Origin: Floridanema aerugineum
GTDB lineage: Bacteria > Cyanobacteriota > Cyanobacteriia > Cyanobacteriales > Aerosakkonemataceae
Assembly: GCF_041929345.1 (NCBI RefSeq)
Contig: NZ_JBHFNQ010000108.1
Span: 49,159-113,158, forward strand
Length of the DNA stretch: 64,000 nucleotides
Reading direction: 5' to 3'
Numbering within the stretch: the first letter of the stretch is position 1; every line of letters begins with the position of its first letter. A program made the position numbers and the translations under genes. This document shows positions 1-8,005 of the stretch, piece by piece. The notes under the pieces were generated by a model that saw nothing but the letters and a program-made list of their open reading frames with translations, was not told the DNA's origin and searched no databases.

Positions 1-2
1 GT

Positions 3-272
3 GCGTCAGTAATGACAAAAGCGAATTTACACGCCGCCGACTTAACTAATGCAATGCTCGATCAAGCTAATCTTACCGATGCTGATTTAAGCGATGCTGT
101 CTTAGTTGAATCAATTTTGTTACGTTCCACTTTTCAAAATACCAATATCGCTGGTGCAGACTTCACAGATGCGCTTTTAGATGGCTCACAAATTAGAGAA
201 CTTTGCCGAATAGCAAGCGGGGTAAATTCTCAAACAGGTGTATCTACCCGTGAGTCTTTAGGTTGTCGTTGA
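3..272 (+). CDS. Pentapeptide-repeat protein, lumenal type, 5' end outside window
   Basis: This is the C-terminal part of a pentapeptide-repeat protein. The frame is open back to base 3, and the repeat phase (SVMTK, ANLHA, ADLTN, AMLDQ, ANLTD, ADLSD) already holds before the ATG at 12, so the true start is upstream of the window. About eleven A(D/N)LXX repeats would form a right-handed quadrilateral beta-helix. They are followed by a tail with two cysteines (RELCRIASGVNSQTG, then TRESLGC). Such a tail is known to me from thylakoid-lumen pentapeptide proteins of cyanobacteria and plastids. The role is unknown, and any signal peptide would be in the missing part. The last 29 bases overlap the end of the convergent methyltransferase gene. 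Confidence 0.8.
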   Translation, partial: ASVMTKANLHAADLTNAMLDQANLTDADLSDAVLVESILLRSTFQNTNIAGADFTDALLDGSQIRELCRIASGVNSQTGVSTRESLGCR

Positions 273-1134
273 TCCTGGCTGATTTAATTTTTAAACGCTC
301 TAATTTACTCGCCGGAACTGCCACAGAATTTGCCGGATAAACACCATCAAATTTTACTTCTAAGTGAGGTGATGTTGGTCTAACAATCTTATATCCCAAA
401 TTAGTGAGAAATTCGTAAATATCTCGAATATTATGCTGTGTTTCTCCATAAAATAACTCAATTGTTTCAAAATAAATCAGTGGATGAAACCTTTCCAAAG
501 TTGCCTTGCCACCCAAAAGCACATCATATTCCATCCCTTCCACATCAATTTTAATTACGTCGATTTTGCTCAGATTTTCCTGTAACACCCACTCATCTAG
601 AGAAATGATTTCTACCGGAATACCATAACTAATATGTAGCGAACCATTACCTCTGTAATTCTGGTCTTCATGGTAAAAAAGTTGACTTTTAGTTAATCCC
701 AAACCTAATGGTACAACCTTAATGCGATCGCCTAATCCCCCATTAGCATCTATATTTGCTTGTAAACGAGAACGAATCACTGCACCCGGTTCAAAAGCAT
801 AGATTTTGCCATCACCAATTAAACTTGCAGCCACTAAAGTTAAAGCGCCACAATTAGCACCAACATCCAAAAAAACATCACCCGGATGGATAACTTTACG
901 TAAAAACTTAGTCGTCACCATGTCATAAACACCACAAAGCCAAACGGAAGATTCGATCGGATAAGTAGTATCGACATAAAAATTATAAATCCCGCAATAA
1001 TTTTTCACCAAATAAGATTGACCTTTCGGTAAAATAGTGGCGAATTTCCCCGCGCCTCTACCCGTTAGTCGAGAAATTATCCTGACAATCAAACGGTAAA
1101 TATTACTAACTATAAATAGCCAAAATTGTTTCAT
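244..1134 (-). CDS. FkbM family SAM-dependent methyltransferase
   Basis: About 296 residues with a Rossmann methyltransferase core of the FkbM (Methyltransf_21) type. Visible motifs are DVGANCGALTL (SAM-binding motif I), YAFEPG (acidic end of strand 2) and IDVIKIDVEGMEYDVLLGG (motif near the catalytic pocket). This family O-methylates sugars or other small hydroxylated substrates; the substrate cannot be read here. I chose ATG at 1134 (MKQFWLF) over a TTG at 1176 because the hydrophobic N-terminus starts there. Neither start has a clear Shine-Dalgarno. The gene is convergent with the pentapeptide gene, overlapping it by 29 bp, and divergent from purK. Confidence 0.85.
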   Translation of the reverse strand: MKQFWLFIVSNIYRLIVRIISRLTGRGAGKFATILPKGQSYLVKNYCGIYNFYVDTTYPIESSVWLCGVYDMVTTKFLRKVIHPGDVFLDVGANCGALTLVAASLIGDGKIYAFEPGAVIRSRLQANIDANGGLGDRIKVVPLGLGLTKSQLFYHEDQNYRGNGSLHISYGIPVEIISLDEWVLQENLSKIDVIKIDVEGMEYDVLLGGKATLERFHPLIYFETIELFYGETQHNIRDIYEFLTNLGYKIVRPTSPHLEVKFDGVYPANSVAVPASKLERLKIKSARINDNLKTHG

Positions 1135-1204
1135 AATGGTGATTAGGTGATGGGTGATGGAATTACCAATGACCAATGATTAGCGATCGCAAAAAATATT
1201 AGCA

Positions 1205-2383
1205 ATGAACAGCATTAAACGGGTTGGCGTAATTGGTGGAGGGCAGTTAGCTTGGATGATGGCAGATGCAGCCAAAGCATTAGATATTGAACTAATAGTG
1301 CAAACTCCCCAAGCAACAGACCCAGCTGCCGCCATAGCATCAGAAACCATTTTGGCACCAATAGACGACGCAGCTGCCACAGCATTATTAGCGAAAAAAT
1401 CTGATGTAATTACCTTCGAGAATGAGTTTATCAACCTGGAAGCTTTGATGCCCCTACAATCACAAGGTATCTGCTTTCGTCCCAGATTAGAAGTTTTAGC
1501 ACCATTACTCGACAAATATCATCAACGTTGCTATCTCAAAGATATTGGATTGCCAGTTCCCAAATTCGTTGCAGTTGAGGGGGAGGCGGTGACAGGCAAG
1601 ATGCCTGTCCTACAGGAGGATTTTTCACAGGAATTTCCGGTAGTTTTAAAGGCGCGACGACATGGGTATGATGGTCAAGGGACTTTTATTTTAAAAGATC
1701 GACAGTCTTTAGAAGCGACCTTGGAGAAGATGGGGGAAACTCCGGTTTTATTAGAAGAATTTGTTCCCTTTAGTAAAGAATTAGCAGTAATTGCAGCACG
1801 TTCTGTAGATGGGGAAATTGTTACTTATCCAGTGGTAGAAACGCAACAAGAAGACCAAGTTTGTCGGCGGGTATTAGTGCCAGCAGATATTGATGGAGCA
1901 GTACAATTACAGGTGGAAGCGATCGCACACACCCTCCTCAACAGTTTACAAGCGATCGGTCTATTCGGCATCGAACTCTTCCTCACCCCCAACGGCAAAA
2001 TCCTAGTCAACGAAATCGCCCCCCGCACACACAACTCCGGGCACTTCACCATCGATGCCAGCTACACCTCCCAATTTGAAATGCACCTAAGAAGCGTCAG
2101 CGGTTTACCATTAGGCAATCGGGCCTTAAAATGCGACGCAGCAGTAATGGTCAACCTTTTGGGATACGAACATTCCCACAGCGACTACCAAGAAAAACGC
2201 CAAAAACTCGCCGAAATACCCAATTGCCACGTCCTCTGGTACGGCAAAACCGAATCTCGCCCCGGTCGCAAACTCGGTCACGTTACCATACTGTTAAATC
2301 ATAGCGAGCGATCGACCCTCACCACCCAACAACAACTCCAACAACTCGCTAAACAAGTAGAATCCATCTGGTACGGCAGTTAG
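1205..2383 (+). CDS. purK: 5-(carboxyamino)imidazole ribonucleotide synthase
   Basis: PurK, 392 residues, uses ATP and bicarbonate to carboxylate aminoimidazole ribonucleotide in purine synthesis. The N-terminal GVIGGGQLAWMMADAA is the family's glycine-rich start. The ATP-grasp fold follows, with VVLKARRHGYDGQGTF, LLEEFVPFSKELAVI and LVNEIAPRTHNSGHFTIDA. The linker just before VVLKARR contains VTGKMPVLQE, encoded by an interspersed repeat (1590-1613) that also occurs outside genes. The insertion keeps the frame and all catalytic blocks, so the enzyme should work. A probable 6S RNA gene follows, an arrangement known in cyanobacteria. Confidence 0.95.
   Translation: MNSIKRVGVIGGGQLAWMMADAAKALDIELIVQTPQATDPAAAIASETILAPIDDAAATALLAKKSDVITFENEFINLEALMPLQSQGICFRPRLEVLAPLLDKYHQRCYLKDIGLPVPKFVAVEGEAVTGKMPVLQEDFSQEFPVVLKARRHGYDGQGTFILKDRQSLEATLEKMGETPVLLEEFVPFSKELAVIAARSVDGEIVTYPVVETQQEDQVCRRVLVPADIDGAVQLQVEAIAHTLLNSLQAIGLFGIELFLTPNGKILVNEIAPRTHNSGHFTIDASYTSQFEMHLRSVSGLPLGNRALKCDAAVMVNLLGYEHSHSDYQEKRQKLAEIPNCHVLWYGKTESRPGRKLGHVTILLNHSERSTLTTQQQLQQLAKQVESIWYGS
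1590..1613 (+). repeat. Interspersed palindromic repeat inside purK
   Basis: A 24-base sequence containing TGACAGGCAAGATGCCTGTC. Its exact reverse complement lies at 31381-31404 between two protease genes. It is an inverted repeat (GACAGGCA/TGCCTGTC) read in frame as part of the purK linker. Confidence 0.85.
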
Positions 2384-2495
2384 GGACTCTTGACTCTTGA
2401 CTCTTGACTCTTGACTCTTGACTCTTGGGACTCTTGGGACTCTTGAGACTCTTGGGACTCTTGGGACTCTTGGGACTCTTGGGACTCTTGGGACA
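2384..2495. repeat. Tandem 7-mer/9-mer repeats (GACTCTT, GGGACTCTT)
   Basis: Directly after the purK stop, about six copies of GACTCTT run into about eight copies of GGGACTCTT. These are short tandemly repeated repetitive (STRR) sequences of the kind known in filamentous cyanobacteria. Open frames through them are low-complexity and not genes. Confidence 0.9.
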
Positions 2496-2512
2496 AGGAC
2501 GAAGTTCATTAA

Positions 2513-2586
2513 CTCAAAACTCAAAACTCAAAACTTTCCCAATCCCCAGTCCCCAATCCCCAGTCCCCAGTCCCCAGTCCCCAGTA
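2513..2586. repeat. Tandem repeats (ACTCAAA then CCCCAGT heptamers)
   Basis: About three copies of ACTCAAA are followed by about seven copies of CCCCAGT/CCCCAAT. The same CCCCAAT/CCCCAGT heptamer recurs near 3048-3070. They are STRR-type repeats between purK and the 6S-like RNA. Confidence 0.85.
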
Positions 2587-2619
2587 CCGAATTTGAAAAT
2601 TGAGTATAGAATAAGAAAC

Positions 2620-2851
2620 AGGTTACTCTGCGGCGTTGGTGACTGCCAATAATGTTTTGTGATCTATGCTTTTTCAATAAGGGAGTCTATAGAGAGCTTA
2701 GCGGCAGTAGACCGGGCTTAGTTACTCGGAAACTTTTAAGCTAGAGCCAAAGACACCCACCTGGATTTAAGTCCAGGTCAAAAACTGAGGCAAGACGGCG
2801 TTGCGGAAACCAATAAGAATCAATTACCTCTGTCTGTAGGCAGGGGTAATT
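2620..2851 (+). ncRNA. ssrS: Probable 6S RNA downstream of purK
   Basis: The stretch has no convincing frame and is not repeat-like, unlike its surroundings. It has a -10-like TAGAAT at 2607-2612, several hairpins (ACCTGGA...TCCAGGT near 2760-2779) and a strong terminator at its end. In cyanobacteria 6S (6Sa) RNA is known to lie beside purK. 6S RNA binds RNA polymerase holoenzyme as a long hairpin with a central bubble. The call rests on synteny, length and structure; I did not fold the whole molecule, and the 5' and 3' ends are approximate. The mature RNA is probably shorter, about 180-190 nt, ending before the terminator. Confidence 0.6.
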
Positions 2852-2858
2852 TGTTTTT
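2822..2858 (+). terminator. Rho-independent terminator of the 6S-like RNA
   Basis: A 13-bp stem (AATTACCTCTGTC with GGCAGGGGTAATT, G-U pairs allowed) closes a TGTA loop and is followed by TGTTTTTT. Confidence 0.85.
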
Positions 2859-2860
2859 TG

Positions 2861-2926
2861 GGTCATTGGTCATTGGTCATTGGTCATTGGTCATTGGTCA
2901 TTGGTCATTGGTCATTGGTCATTGGT
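2861..2926. repeat. Tandem GGTCATT heptamer repeat
   Basis: About nine head-to-tail copies of GGTCATT directly after the 6S terminator. It is an STRR repeat of period 7, like the arrays upstream of the RNA gene. Confidence 0.9.
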
Positions 2927-2937
2927 TATGGGGTAAA

Positions 2938-3006
2938 CTCAGATCTTGCACTCCTGAGCAGAGCCTCCATTCTTCGTTCCCAGGTTCAACAAATGGAACG
3001 AGGATC
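2938..3006. repeat. Partial copy of the CTCAGATCTTGCA/CGTTCCCAGG repeat family
   Basis: It starts with CTCAGATCTTGCA and ends with the CGTTCCCAGGTTCAAC...GGAACG hairpin found more completely at 38719-38823 and partly at 39465-39535 and 32592-32640. The 3' half of the element is missing here. Between 3007 and 3163 I see only further CCCCAAT/CCCCAGT heptamers and the upstream region of the peptidase gene. Confidence 0.65.
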
Positions 3007-3163
3007 ATTGGTATGATTTATCACCTTGTCTCAAGAGTCCCCTTGTCCCCAATCCCCAATCCCCAGTCCCTAACAAAAATTGTCAGGAAATTTGTACAAA
3101 ATTGTTCCTTCTATTCCTTCAGAAAGAGTTACCATGAAGTGAAAACGAAATGGAATACCGGAT

Positions 3164-4459
3164 TTGAGATTAAGCGCGACTTCTCAATTGCCGAAATTGT
3201 CAGACTTCTCGGCTGATGTATTCAGGCTAAATAATGGGCTGACGGTTATTCATCAGTACATTCCGGCTACACCCGTAGCTGTTGTAGATGTTTGGGTGCG
3301 TGCAGGTGCGACTAGAGAGCCAGAACAATGGTCTGGAATGGCGCACTTTCTAGAACACATGATTTTTAAAGGCACCGAACAAGTTCCTCCGGGGATGTTC
3401 GATCAAGTGGTGGAATACTGGGGCGGCATTACCAATGCTGCTACTAGTCATGATTATGCTCATTTCTACATCACTACGGCTGTTTCGTACTTGGAAGATA
3501 CTCTGCCTTATCTGGCAGAATTGTTACTAAATGCTTCTATCCCTGACGAGGAATTTTTTAGAGAAAGAGATGTAGTGTTGGAAGAAATTCACCAATCACA
3601 GGATAATCCTGATTGGTTGGCTTTCCAAGTGATGATGGAGACTGTTTACCAAGACCATCCTTATAGTCGTCCGGTTTTGGGTACAGAAGAGTTATTATTA
3701 CAGCACACACCAGAAGCAATGCGCTCTTTCCATGCTTGCCATTATCAACCGGAAAATATGACGGTGGTAATTGTGGGTGGTGTGCCGCAAGGAATGGCAT
3801 TAGAGTTGGTGAGTAATTCGTTTAGTGGTTTTAAGGCGCGTTCTAGTTGTCCGCCTCTGTCAGCAAATAAGTTGACACCGATTAAAGAAGTTCGTCGTCA
3901 AGAACTGTTTTTAGACAGAATAGAAGAGTCTCGCTTGTTGATGGCGTGGACAGCGCCAGGAGTTGACCAAGTTCGCACTGCTTATGGGTTGGATTTAATT
4001 TCGGTGCTTTTGGCAGAAGGGCGTTGTTCTCGATTGGTGAATAAGTTACGGGAAGAAGAGCAGATAGTGCATGGTATTTGTGGTAATTTCTCGTTACAGC
4101 AGGATTCGAGTTTGTTTACAATTACTGCTCACTTGGAAGCGGAAAATATAGAAAGAGTGGAAGCGTTGATCAGTAAACATTTGCTGGATTTACAAACTGA
4201 ACCAATTTCAGAGATAGAATTGGCAAGGTGTAAACGTTTGTTGTGTAATGATTTTGCGTTTTCTACAGAGTCGCCCGGTCAGTTAGCTGGTTTGTATGGT
4301 TACTATAATACGATCGCACAAGCAGAAGTAGCACTAACCTATCCCCACCAAATTCAAGAAATCACCGCTGAAGACTTACAACAAATAGCCGCAGAATTTC
4401 TGTCACCTCATCATTATGTAGTAACAGAGTTAAAACCTTACGGGGAATCGGAAAGGTAA
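3164..4459 (+). CDS. M16 family zinc peptidase, catalytic subunit
   Basis: An insulinase-like (M16B) metallopeptidase of 431 residues. The inverted zinc motif HFLEH is at residues 61-65 (H61, E64, H65), with the third ligand E141 76 residues later in VVLEEIH, the normal spacing. A second peptidase fold makes up the C-terminal half. The start is TTG at 3164, since no ATG occurs in frame between the upstream stop (3140) and residue 58. The next gene is the inactive partner, matching the heterodimeric M16B pairs that enclose peptides in a closed chamber. There is no signal peptide, so it is cytoplasmic as read. Confidence 0.9.
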   Translation: MRLSATSQLPKLSDFSADVFRLNNGLTVIHQYIPATPVAVVDVWVRAGATREPEQWSGMAHFLEHMIFKGTEQVPPGMFDQVVEYWGGITNAATSHDYAHFYITTAVSYLEDTLPYLAELLLNASIPDEEFFRERDVVLEEIHQSQDNPDWLAFQVMMETVYQDHPYSRPVLGTEELLLQHTPEAMRSFHACHYQPENMTVVIVGGVPQGMALELVSNSFSGFKARSSCPPLSANKLTPIKEVRRQELFLDRIEESRLLMAWTAPGVDQVRTAYGLDLISVLLAEGRCSRLVNKLREEEQIVHGICGNFSLQQDSSLFTITAHLEAENIERVEALISKHLLDLQTEPISEIELARCKRLLCNDFAFSTESPGQLAGLYGYYNTIAQAEVALTYPHQIQEITAEDLQQIAAEFLSPHHYVVTELKPYGESER

Positions 4460-4554
4460 GATAAAAGATAGTCAGTAGCCAATAGACCTTCCCTGTGTTT
4501 TCCGGGGAAATGTTTTTCTGAAATTGCTCAATTACAATTTTTTATAATTAGCTA

Positions 4555-5886
4555 ATGAATCCCGAAGTTACAATGGAAGATTCTTTTAATCCAAGTGTCA
4601 GCAGTTCCTCGTTACCAGAGCGAACAATGCAGCGAATAGTAACTAATAATGGTATGGTGGTACTGGCACTAGAAAATCCAGCAGCAGATATAATTGCGAC
4701 GCGCATTTTCATAAAAGCTGGTAGTCGTTGTGAGCCCAGATATCAAGCAGGTTTATCTCATTTATTATCATCAGTAATTACGAAAGGAACTGAGCAATTA
4801 TGTGCTGCTGAAATTGCCGAACGGGTGGAATCTTTGGGTGCGAGTTTAGGCGCAGATACAACGACGGATTATTTTTTACTCAGCATGAAGACAGTTTCGG
4901 CTGATTTTCCCGAAATGTTGGAGTTGGCAGGGGATTTGTTGCGATCGCCTACTTTCCCCCAAGCTGAAGTAGAATTAGAACGGCGCATGACTTTGCAAGC
5001 AATTAAATCGCAACAAGAACAGCCTTTTACGGTGGCTTTTGAACAACTGCGACAAGCAATGTACCAAGACCATCCTTATGCTTTATCGACTTTGGGAACA
5101 GTAGAAACTGTCGCTAATTTGGGTCGAGGTGAATTAGATAGTTTTCATCATACTTATTTTCGTCCAGATAATACCATAATTTGTGTTGTCGGTCGGATTA
5201 CTCCAGAAGAAGTAGTTAACCAAATAGAAAAAGTATTCGGTGATTGGGAAATACCGGATACAGCAATTCCTAGTGTAGAATTACCCGAACTTCTGGCTTT
5301 TCCTCACCCCAGAATTACACCAATTCCAACCAAACAATCAATTGTAATGTTGGGTTATTTAACTCCATCTGTGACTAGTCCTGATTATGCAGCTTTGAAG
5401 TTAATTAATACTTATTTAGGAAATGGTCTTTCCAGTCGTTTGTTTGTAGAATTGCGCGAAAAACGCGGTTTAGCTTACGAAGTTTCCGCTTTTTATCCGA
5501 CTCGTTTAGATGCTTCTCAGTTTGCGGTTTATATGGGAACTGCGCCGGAAAATACGGAAGTAGCTTTATATAGTTTAAGGACAGAAGTAGAACGTTTGTG
5601 TAAAATTCCACTGAAGCCGGATGAATTGCAAGCAGCAAAAAATAAACTTTTAGGTCAATATGCTTTGGGTAAACAAACTAATGCTCAAATTGCTCAAGTT
5701 TTTGGATGGTATGAAACTTTAGGTTTGGGTGTGGGATTCGATCGCGTTTTTCCCAAAGCAGTTGCAGTTGTGACTACTGAAGAAATTCAGGAAGTGGCAA
5801 ATCGATATTTTGTTGAACCTTACATTTCTCTAGTTGGCCCGGAATCTGCGGTAGCAGGACTGATAGAATCTACTTGGGAAAATTAA
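4555..5886 (+). CDS. M16 family peptidase-like protein, non-catalytic partner
   Basis: 443 residues with the M16 fold, but the zinc motif is replaced: where the partner has HFLEH this protein has HLLSS (AGLSHLLSSVITKG). It keeps the glycine-rich loop and the Arg/Tyr region (ELREKRGLAYEVSAFY) that supplies substrate-binding residues in known M16B heterodimers. It follows the catalytic subunit by 95 bp on the same strand. The start is ATG 4555; ATG 4573 is also possible. I infer that the two proteins form one peptidase. Confidence 0.9.
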   Translation: MNPEVTMEDSFNPSVSSSSLPERTMQRIVTNNGMVVLALENPAADIIATRIFIKAGSRCEPRYQAGLSHLLSSVITKGTEQLCAAEIAERVESLGASLGADTTTDYFLLSMKTVSADFPEMLELAGDLLRSPTFPQAEVELERRMTLQAIKSQQEQPFTVAFEQLRQAMYQDHPYALSTLGTVETVANLGRGELDSFHHTYFRPDNTIICVVGRITPEEVVNQIEKVFGDWEIPDTAIPSVELPELLAFPHPRITPIPTKQSIVMLGYLTPSVTSPDYAALKLINTYLGNGLSSRLFVELREKRGLAYEVSAFYPTRLDASQFAVYMGTAPENTEVALYSLRTEVERLCKIPLKPDELQAAKNKLLGQYALGKQTNAQIAQVFGWYETLGLGVGFDRVFPKAVAVVTTEEIQEVANRYFVEPYISLVGPESAVAGLIESTWEN

Positions 5887-5924
5887 CCCCCAAAATAGCT
5901 TTCATCAGCATTGAGGAGTGAAAA

Positions 5925-6638
5925 TTGCAGATGTTAAGACTGGCTAGGATTTCGGTGTTTTTATTTCCTGTTTCTCTGTTGATTTGGTATCCTCATTCAG
6001 CAGCGATCGCACAGGAAAAAGTAGAATCTATACAGAGAAATGCACAACCTACAACAGGGTTAATTGTCGATCGTCCGGTTTTAGAAAGTGGTAGTACTGG
6101 GGTTGCCGTCTCGGAATTGCAAGCAGCTTTACAACTTTTGGGATTTTATAAAGGTGAAGTTGACGGAGTTTATAATCGGAGTGTTGCGATCGCAGTTAGC
6201 CAATTTCAGCAAGCGGCTGGCTTAAATCCTAATGGAATTGTCGATCGAGAAACTTGGCAAAAACTATTTCCCGTAACACCACCCTCAGCTAATAACTCTC
6301 GATTAGCTAACAGATCTAATCCCAGAAACATAATAACATCTTCGGCAAATCAATCTACTAAACAAGAGTCTCCAACTGATAATAGCAACACAGAAAATCC
6401 CAACACAGAAAATTCAGAATCAATAGTTGCCGATTTACCAACCCTGAAAATTGGAATGCGAAGTCCCGAAGTATTTTGGTTACAAAAACGATTGCAAGCG
6501 ATCGGATTTTTTCAAGGTTCTGTAGACGGAATTTTTGGCAAAGATACCCAAGCTGCGGTTATCGCTACACAGGAAAAATATGGACTAAAACCTGATGGAA
6601 TTGTTGGTGCTGCTACCTGGCAAGCAATTTTACCCTAA
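5925..6638 (+). CDS. Secreted protein with two peptidoglycan-binding domains
   Basis: 237 residues. A signal peptide (LARISVFLFPVSLLIW, cleavage near AIAQE) is followed by two PG_binding_1 domains: about residues 55-115 (SGSTGVAVSELQAALQLLGFY ... DGVYNRSVAIAVSQFQ) and 175-236 (GMRSPEVFWLQKRLQAIGFF, then DGIFGKDTQAAV). A Ser/Asn/Thr-rich linker joins them. There is no enzymatic domain, so it probably anchors to or senses the cell wall. A GAGGAG Shine-Dalgarno at 5913 sits 6 nt before TTG 5925 and 12 nt before ATG 5931; the start differs by two residues. Confidence 0.85.
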   Translation: MQMLRLARISVFLFPVSLLIWYPHSAAIAQEKVESIQRNAQPTTGLIVDRPVLESGSTGVAVSELQAALQLLGFYKGEVDGVYNRSVAIAVSQFQQAAGLNPNGIVDRETWQKLFPVTPPSANNSRLANRSNPRNIITSSANQSTKQESPTDNSNTENPNTENSESIVADLPTLKIGMRSPEVFWLQKRLQAIGFFQGSVDGIFGKDTQAAVIATQEKYGLKPDGIVGAATWQAILP

Positions 6639-6640
6639 CT

Positions 6641-6753
6641 TCTAGAAAACTGTAGAGACGTTTCTAAAAAACTGTAGAGACGTTTCATGAAACGTCTCTA
6701 CAATTCATGTGATGAAACCTCTCTACAATTCATGTCATGAAACCTCTAGACAA
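6641..6753. repeat. GTAGAGACGT palindromic repeat cluster
   Basis: Several GTAGAGACGTTT units surround a perfect 28-bp palindrome at 6674-6701 (GTAGAGACGTTTCA with its reverse complement). Decayed copies follow (GAAACCTCTCTACAATTCATG). Other clusters of this family are at 38555-38627, 38826-38857, 39557-39615 and 63853-64000. Confidence 0.85.
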
Positions 6754-6902
6754 TATGTTTTTCTTCCTAATCCTTAACTCCTATATCTAAAGAAGACTAT
6801 CTTTTGATAGAAAGACGATCCTCACTTGCGATAGAGCCAGACTCTCCAAAACAAGGGCTATTCTCAAAATGAAAAAGATTTTAATGAGTTCTGGTAAAAA
6901 TC

Positions 6903-7649
6903 ATGTATAACGACAACGATAAACGCACATCATACAATCGTGAAGTTAATCCCGACTCTCAGGGAAACAATTACAGGGAAGTACCAAGAAACACCGAAAC
7001 TATTAACACGATACCGCCCGAAGAGTACAGAGATGGTTATGTTCATGGTCGAGTTGCTGAACGTCGCTATAACGAAAATCGCCAAGTAGCCCGCGATAAT
7101 AATAATGCGGCTCGTGGTTTGATATTAGGAATTGTTTTGAGTTCTTTGCTTGCTATTCCGGCGTTAGCTTACTATTTATGGAATCGGCAAAATCAAGAAC
7201 CTGTAGTTACACCTGAGCCTGCACCTGCGCCTGTAGTTGTACCTTCTCCACAACCAGAAAGAACAATTATTCAAAGAGAAAGAGTAATTGAAAGGAATCC
7301 TGAAGTGCGGGTAGTTCCTGTTCCCCAAGGACAAACACCAACTACAACTACACCTGCACCAAATATTAATATCGAACAGCCTGCACCTGCGCCACAACCA
7401 ACACCAAACGTTAATATCACTGTTCCACCGACGACTGGACAGCAGCAGTCTCCTAATACAACTGAGCGATCGTCTAACAATTCATCGCCTGCAACTTCAA
7501 CTCAAGAATTACCTTCTATTCAAGGTTCTCCATCTCCGGGAGTCAGAGGTAATACTAATTCTAATGTTGGAGATCAAACTAACACTACAACATCTGGTGA
7601 TAATGCTTCTCCCTCTGCTACTGGTGATAGCAGTCCGGCTGGACAATAA
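6903..7649 (+). CDS. Single-pass membrane protein with proline-rich periplasmic tail
   Basis: 248 residues of unknown function. An Asn/Arg/Glu-rich cytoplasmic N-terminus (about 1-70) precedes one membrane segment (RGLILGIVLSSLLAIPALAYYLW). A long low-complexity tail follows with Pro-Ala-Pro runs, a charged stretch (RTIIQRERVIERNPEV) and Ser/Thr/Asn-rich sequence. Similar proteins occur in cyanobacteria without assigned function; the tail could span the cell wall. Its last nine codons and stop belong to a 35-bp sequence that is repeated 110 bp downstream, after a MITE-like insert. Its natural terminator is at 7823. Confidence 0.7.
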   Translation: MYNDNDKRTSYNREVNPDSQGNNYREVPRNTETINTIPPEEYRDGYVHGRVAERRYNENRQVARDNNNAARGLILGIVLSSLLAIPALAYYLWNRQNQEPVVTPEPAPAPVVVPSPQPERTIIQRERVIERNPEVRVVPVPQGQTPTTTTPAPNINIEQPAPAPQPTPNVNITVPPTTGQQQSPNTTERSSNNSSPATSTQELPSIQGSPSPGVRGNTNSNVGDQTNTTTSGDNASPSATGDSSPAGQ

Positions 7650-7655
7650 AAGTAC
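7621..7655. repeat. 35-bp direct repeat, copy 1 (end of the gene at 6903)
   Basis: It starts CTGGTGATAGCAGTCCGG and ends AATAAAAGTAC. It is identical to copy 2 at 7766-7800. It contains the last nine codons and the stop of the upstream gene. Confidence 0.95.
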
Positions 7656-7691
7656 CAGGACTAAAGCTGCGTGTCACATTTGAATCGAATT

Positions 7692-7756
7692 GTAGGGTGC
7701 GTCAGACATTAAATTGATTGAAAGAATTAGGGTTTTAGCGTAGTAGAGCACCCTAC
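7692..7756. repeat. MITE-like element with GTAGGGTGCGTCAGA end
   Basis: It begins GTAGGGTGCGTCAGA and ends GCACCCTAC, imperfect terminal inverted repeats around about 40 bp of AT-rich DNA. The same ends, better preserved, occur at 34102-34167. It lies between the two copies of the 35-bp direct repeat. Confidence 0.75.
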
Positions 7757-7765
7757 TGATTGTGC

Positions 7766-7800
7766 CTGGTGATAGCAGTCCGGCTGGACAATAAAAGTAC
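7766..7800. repeat. 35-bp direct repeat, copy 2
   Basis: Exact copy of 7621-7655, now without coding context. The terminator at 7823 follows it. Confidence 0.95.
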
Positions 7801-7822
7801 AATTCTCCGAATCTGCAACCAA

Positions 7823-7848
7823 ACCCCTCAAATTTGAGGGGTTTTTTA
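7823..7848 (+). terminator. Rho-independent terminator
   Basis: ACCCCTCAAATTTGAGGGGT is a self-complementary stem followed by six T. It should serve the gene ending at 7649. It is separated from it by the repeat insertion. Confidence 0.85.
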
Positions 7849-8005
7849 CTTTGAATTTACTAACAGGAGTAAGACTCAATCATTCTGTTAAAAAGCGTTA
7901 GAGAGTGTTTCAAGAAATAAAGCTCTTTAAAGTTTAGTAAAGTTGTCACTCATTACTGAGAAACAGATGCTAATTTATTAAATAAGGCACAAATCAAGTA
8001 GATCT

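Noticed and set aside
2294..2652. Frames made of repeated VPR, TLG or LLG units after purK
   Set aside because: They are readings of the heptamer and nonamer repeats.
2851..3216. Frame of 121 codons after the 6S-like RNA
   Set aside because: It reads through the GGTCATT array and overlaps the peptidase start.
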